NCBI GenBank assembly: GCA_902521795.1
Contig: CABYSX010000004.1
Span: 1-64,000, forward strand
Direction of reading: 5' to 3'
Source: an uncultured Alphaproteobacteria bacterium
GTDB taxonomy: Bacteria > Pseudomonadota > Alphaproteobacteria > HIMB59
Length of the DNA: 64,000 nt
Part shown: piece by piece, positions 63,343-64,000 of the stretch
How positions within the stretch are numbered: position 1 is the stretch's first letter
How the letters are laid out: each line of letters starts with the position of its first letter
Notes under the pieces: model-generated
Seen by the model: only the letters and a program-made list of their open reading frames with translations
Database searches by the model: none
Told to the model about the DNA's origin: nothing
Program-made: the position numbers and the translations under genes

Positions 63343-64000
<658 letters not shown>

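Overview
The window is about 64 kb of AT-rich (roughly 30% G+C by eye), extremely compact chromosome. It carries about 70 protein genes and one tRNA, and no stretch over 300 bases lacks a gene; the longest gap between confident genes, 28793-29019, is 227 nt and is partly filled by a doubtful ORF. Gene content and order are alphaproteobacterial: a DUF1244 gene beside pyk, a CcrM-type GANTC methylase, the Fo operon atpI-atpB-atpE-b-prime-atpF, the ctaD-ctaB-(small ORF)-ctaG-ctaE-surf1 cluster, plant-type gshA next to gshB, mutY-DUF721-dsbA-smc, and lgt-methyltransferase-pgeF-prs-rplY-pth-ychF. Low G+C, overlapping genes and shortened proteins suggest a streamlined, probably marine, lineage of the AEGEAN-169/HIMB59 or SAR11-like kind. 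That placement is inference and needs a phylogeny.

Layout. 1-8.7 kb: a Zur-type regulator with a Zur-box-like palindrome at the window edge, an ABC1 kinase, an M3 peptidase, DUF1244, pyk, an aspartate-type aminotransferase and uvrB. 8.7-20.3 kb: a CaCA exchanger, an AsmA-like protein, glutathione synthesis, a transglycosylase lipoprotein, an M17 aminopeptidase, htpG, a CHCC zinc finger, a LysR regulator and SelO. 20.4-28.8 kb: uvrC-pgsA-moaD-moaE, a branched-chain aminotransferase, a MarR/response regulator/histidine kinase operon, and a csaA/proC/ybjN group. 29-37.8 kb: lgt to ychF, the cytochrome bc1 operon and trmL. 37.8-47.5 kb: a short CCA transferase, an ABC-F ATPase, tRNA-Gln, ispE, a TPR protein, a degenerate uracil-DNA-glycosylase-like protein, slt, moaB, rnhB and ccrM. 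47.5-56 kb: mutY, DUF721, dsbA, a short smc, the ATP synthase Fo genes, a lipoprotein, thrB and rnhA. 56-64 kb (minus strand): an M16 peptidase, thrC, an M32 carboxypeptidase, surf1 and cytochrome oxidase genes, ending inside ctaD.

Functionally this is core metabolism: aerobic respiration (bc1, cytochrome oxidase and its assembly factors, ATP synthase Fo), DNA repair (uvrB, uvrC, mutY), chromosome organisation (smc, ccrM), envelope maintenance (lgt, slt, AsmA) and translation or tRNA upkeep (pth, trmL, cca, rplY, ychF, ABC-F). I see no prophage, insertion sequence, CRISPR array, toxin-antitoxin pair or recognisable defence island, and no clearly new multi-gene system.

The unusual signals are architectural and protein-level. 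All ten convergent gene pairs overlap or nearly touch, leaving no room for ordinary terminators. Several divergent genes overlap at their 5-prime ends. Four gene junctions use TTGA as a shared stop/start. Several proteins are shortened or have lost key residues: a histidine-free Fur-family regulator, an SMC with short arms, a CCA transferase without most of its C-terminal part, and a uracil-DNA-glycosylase-like protein without its catalytic motifs.
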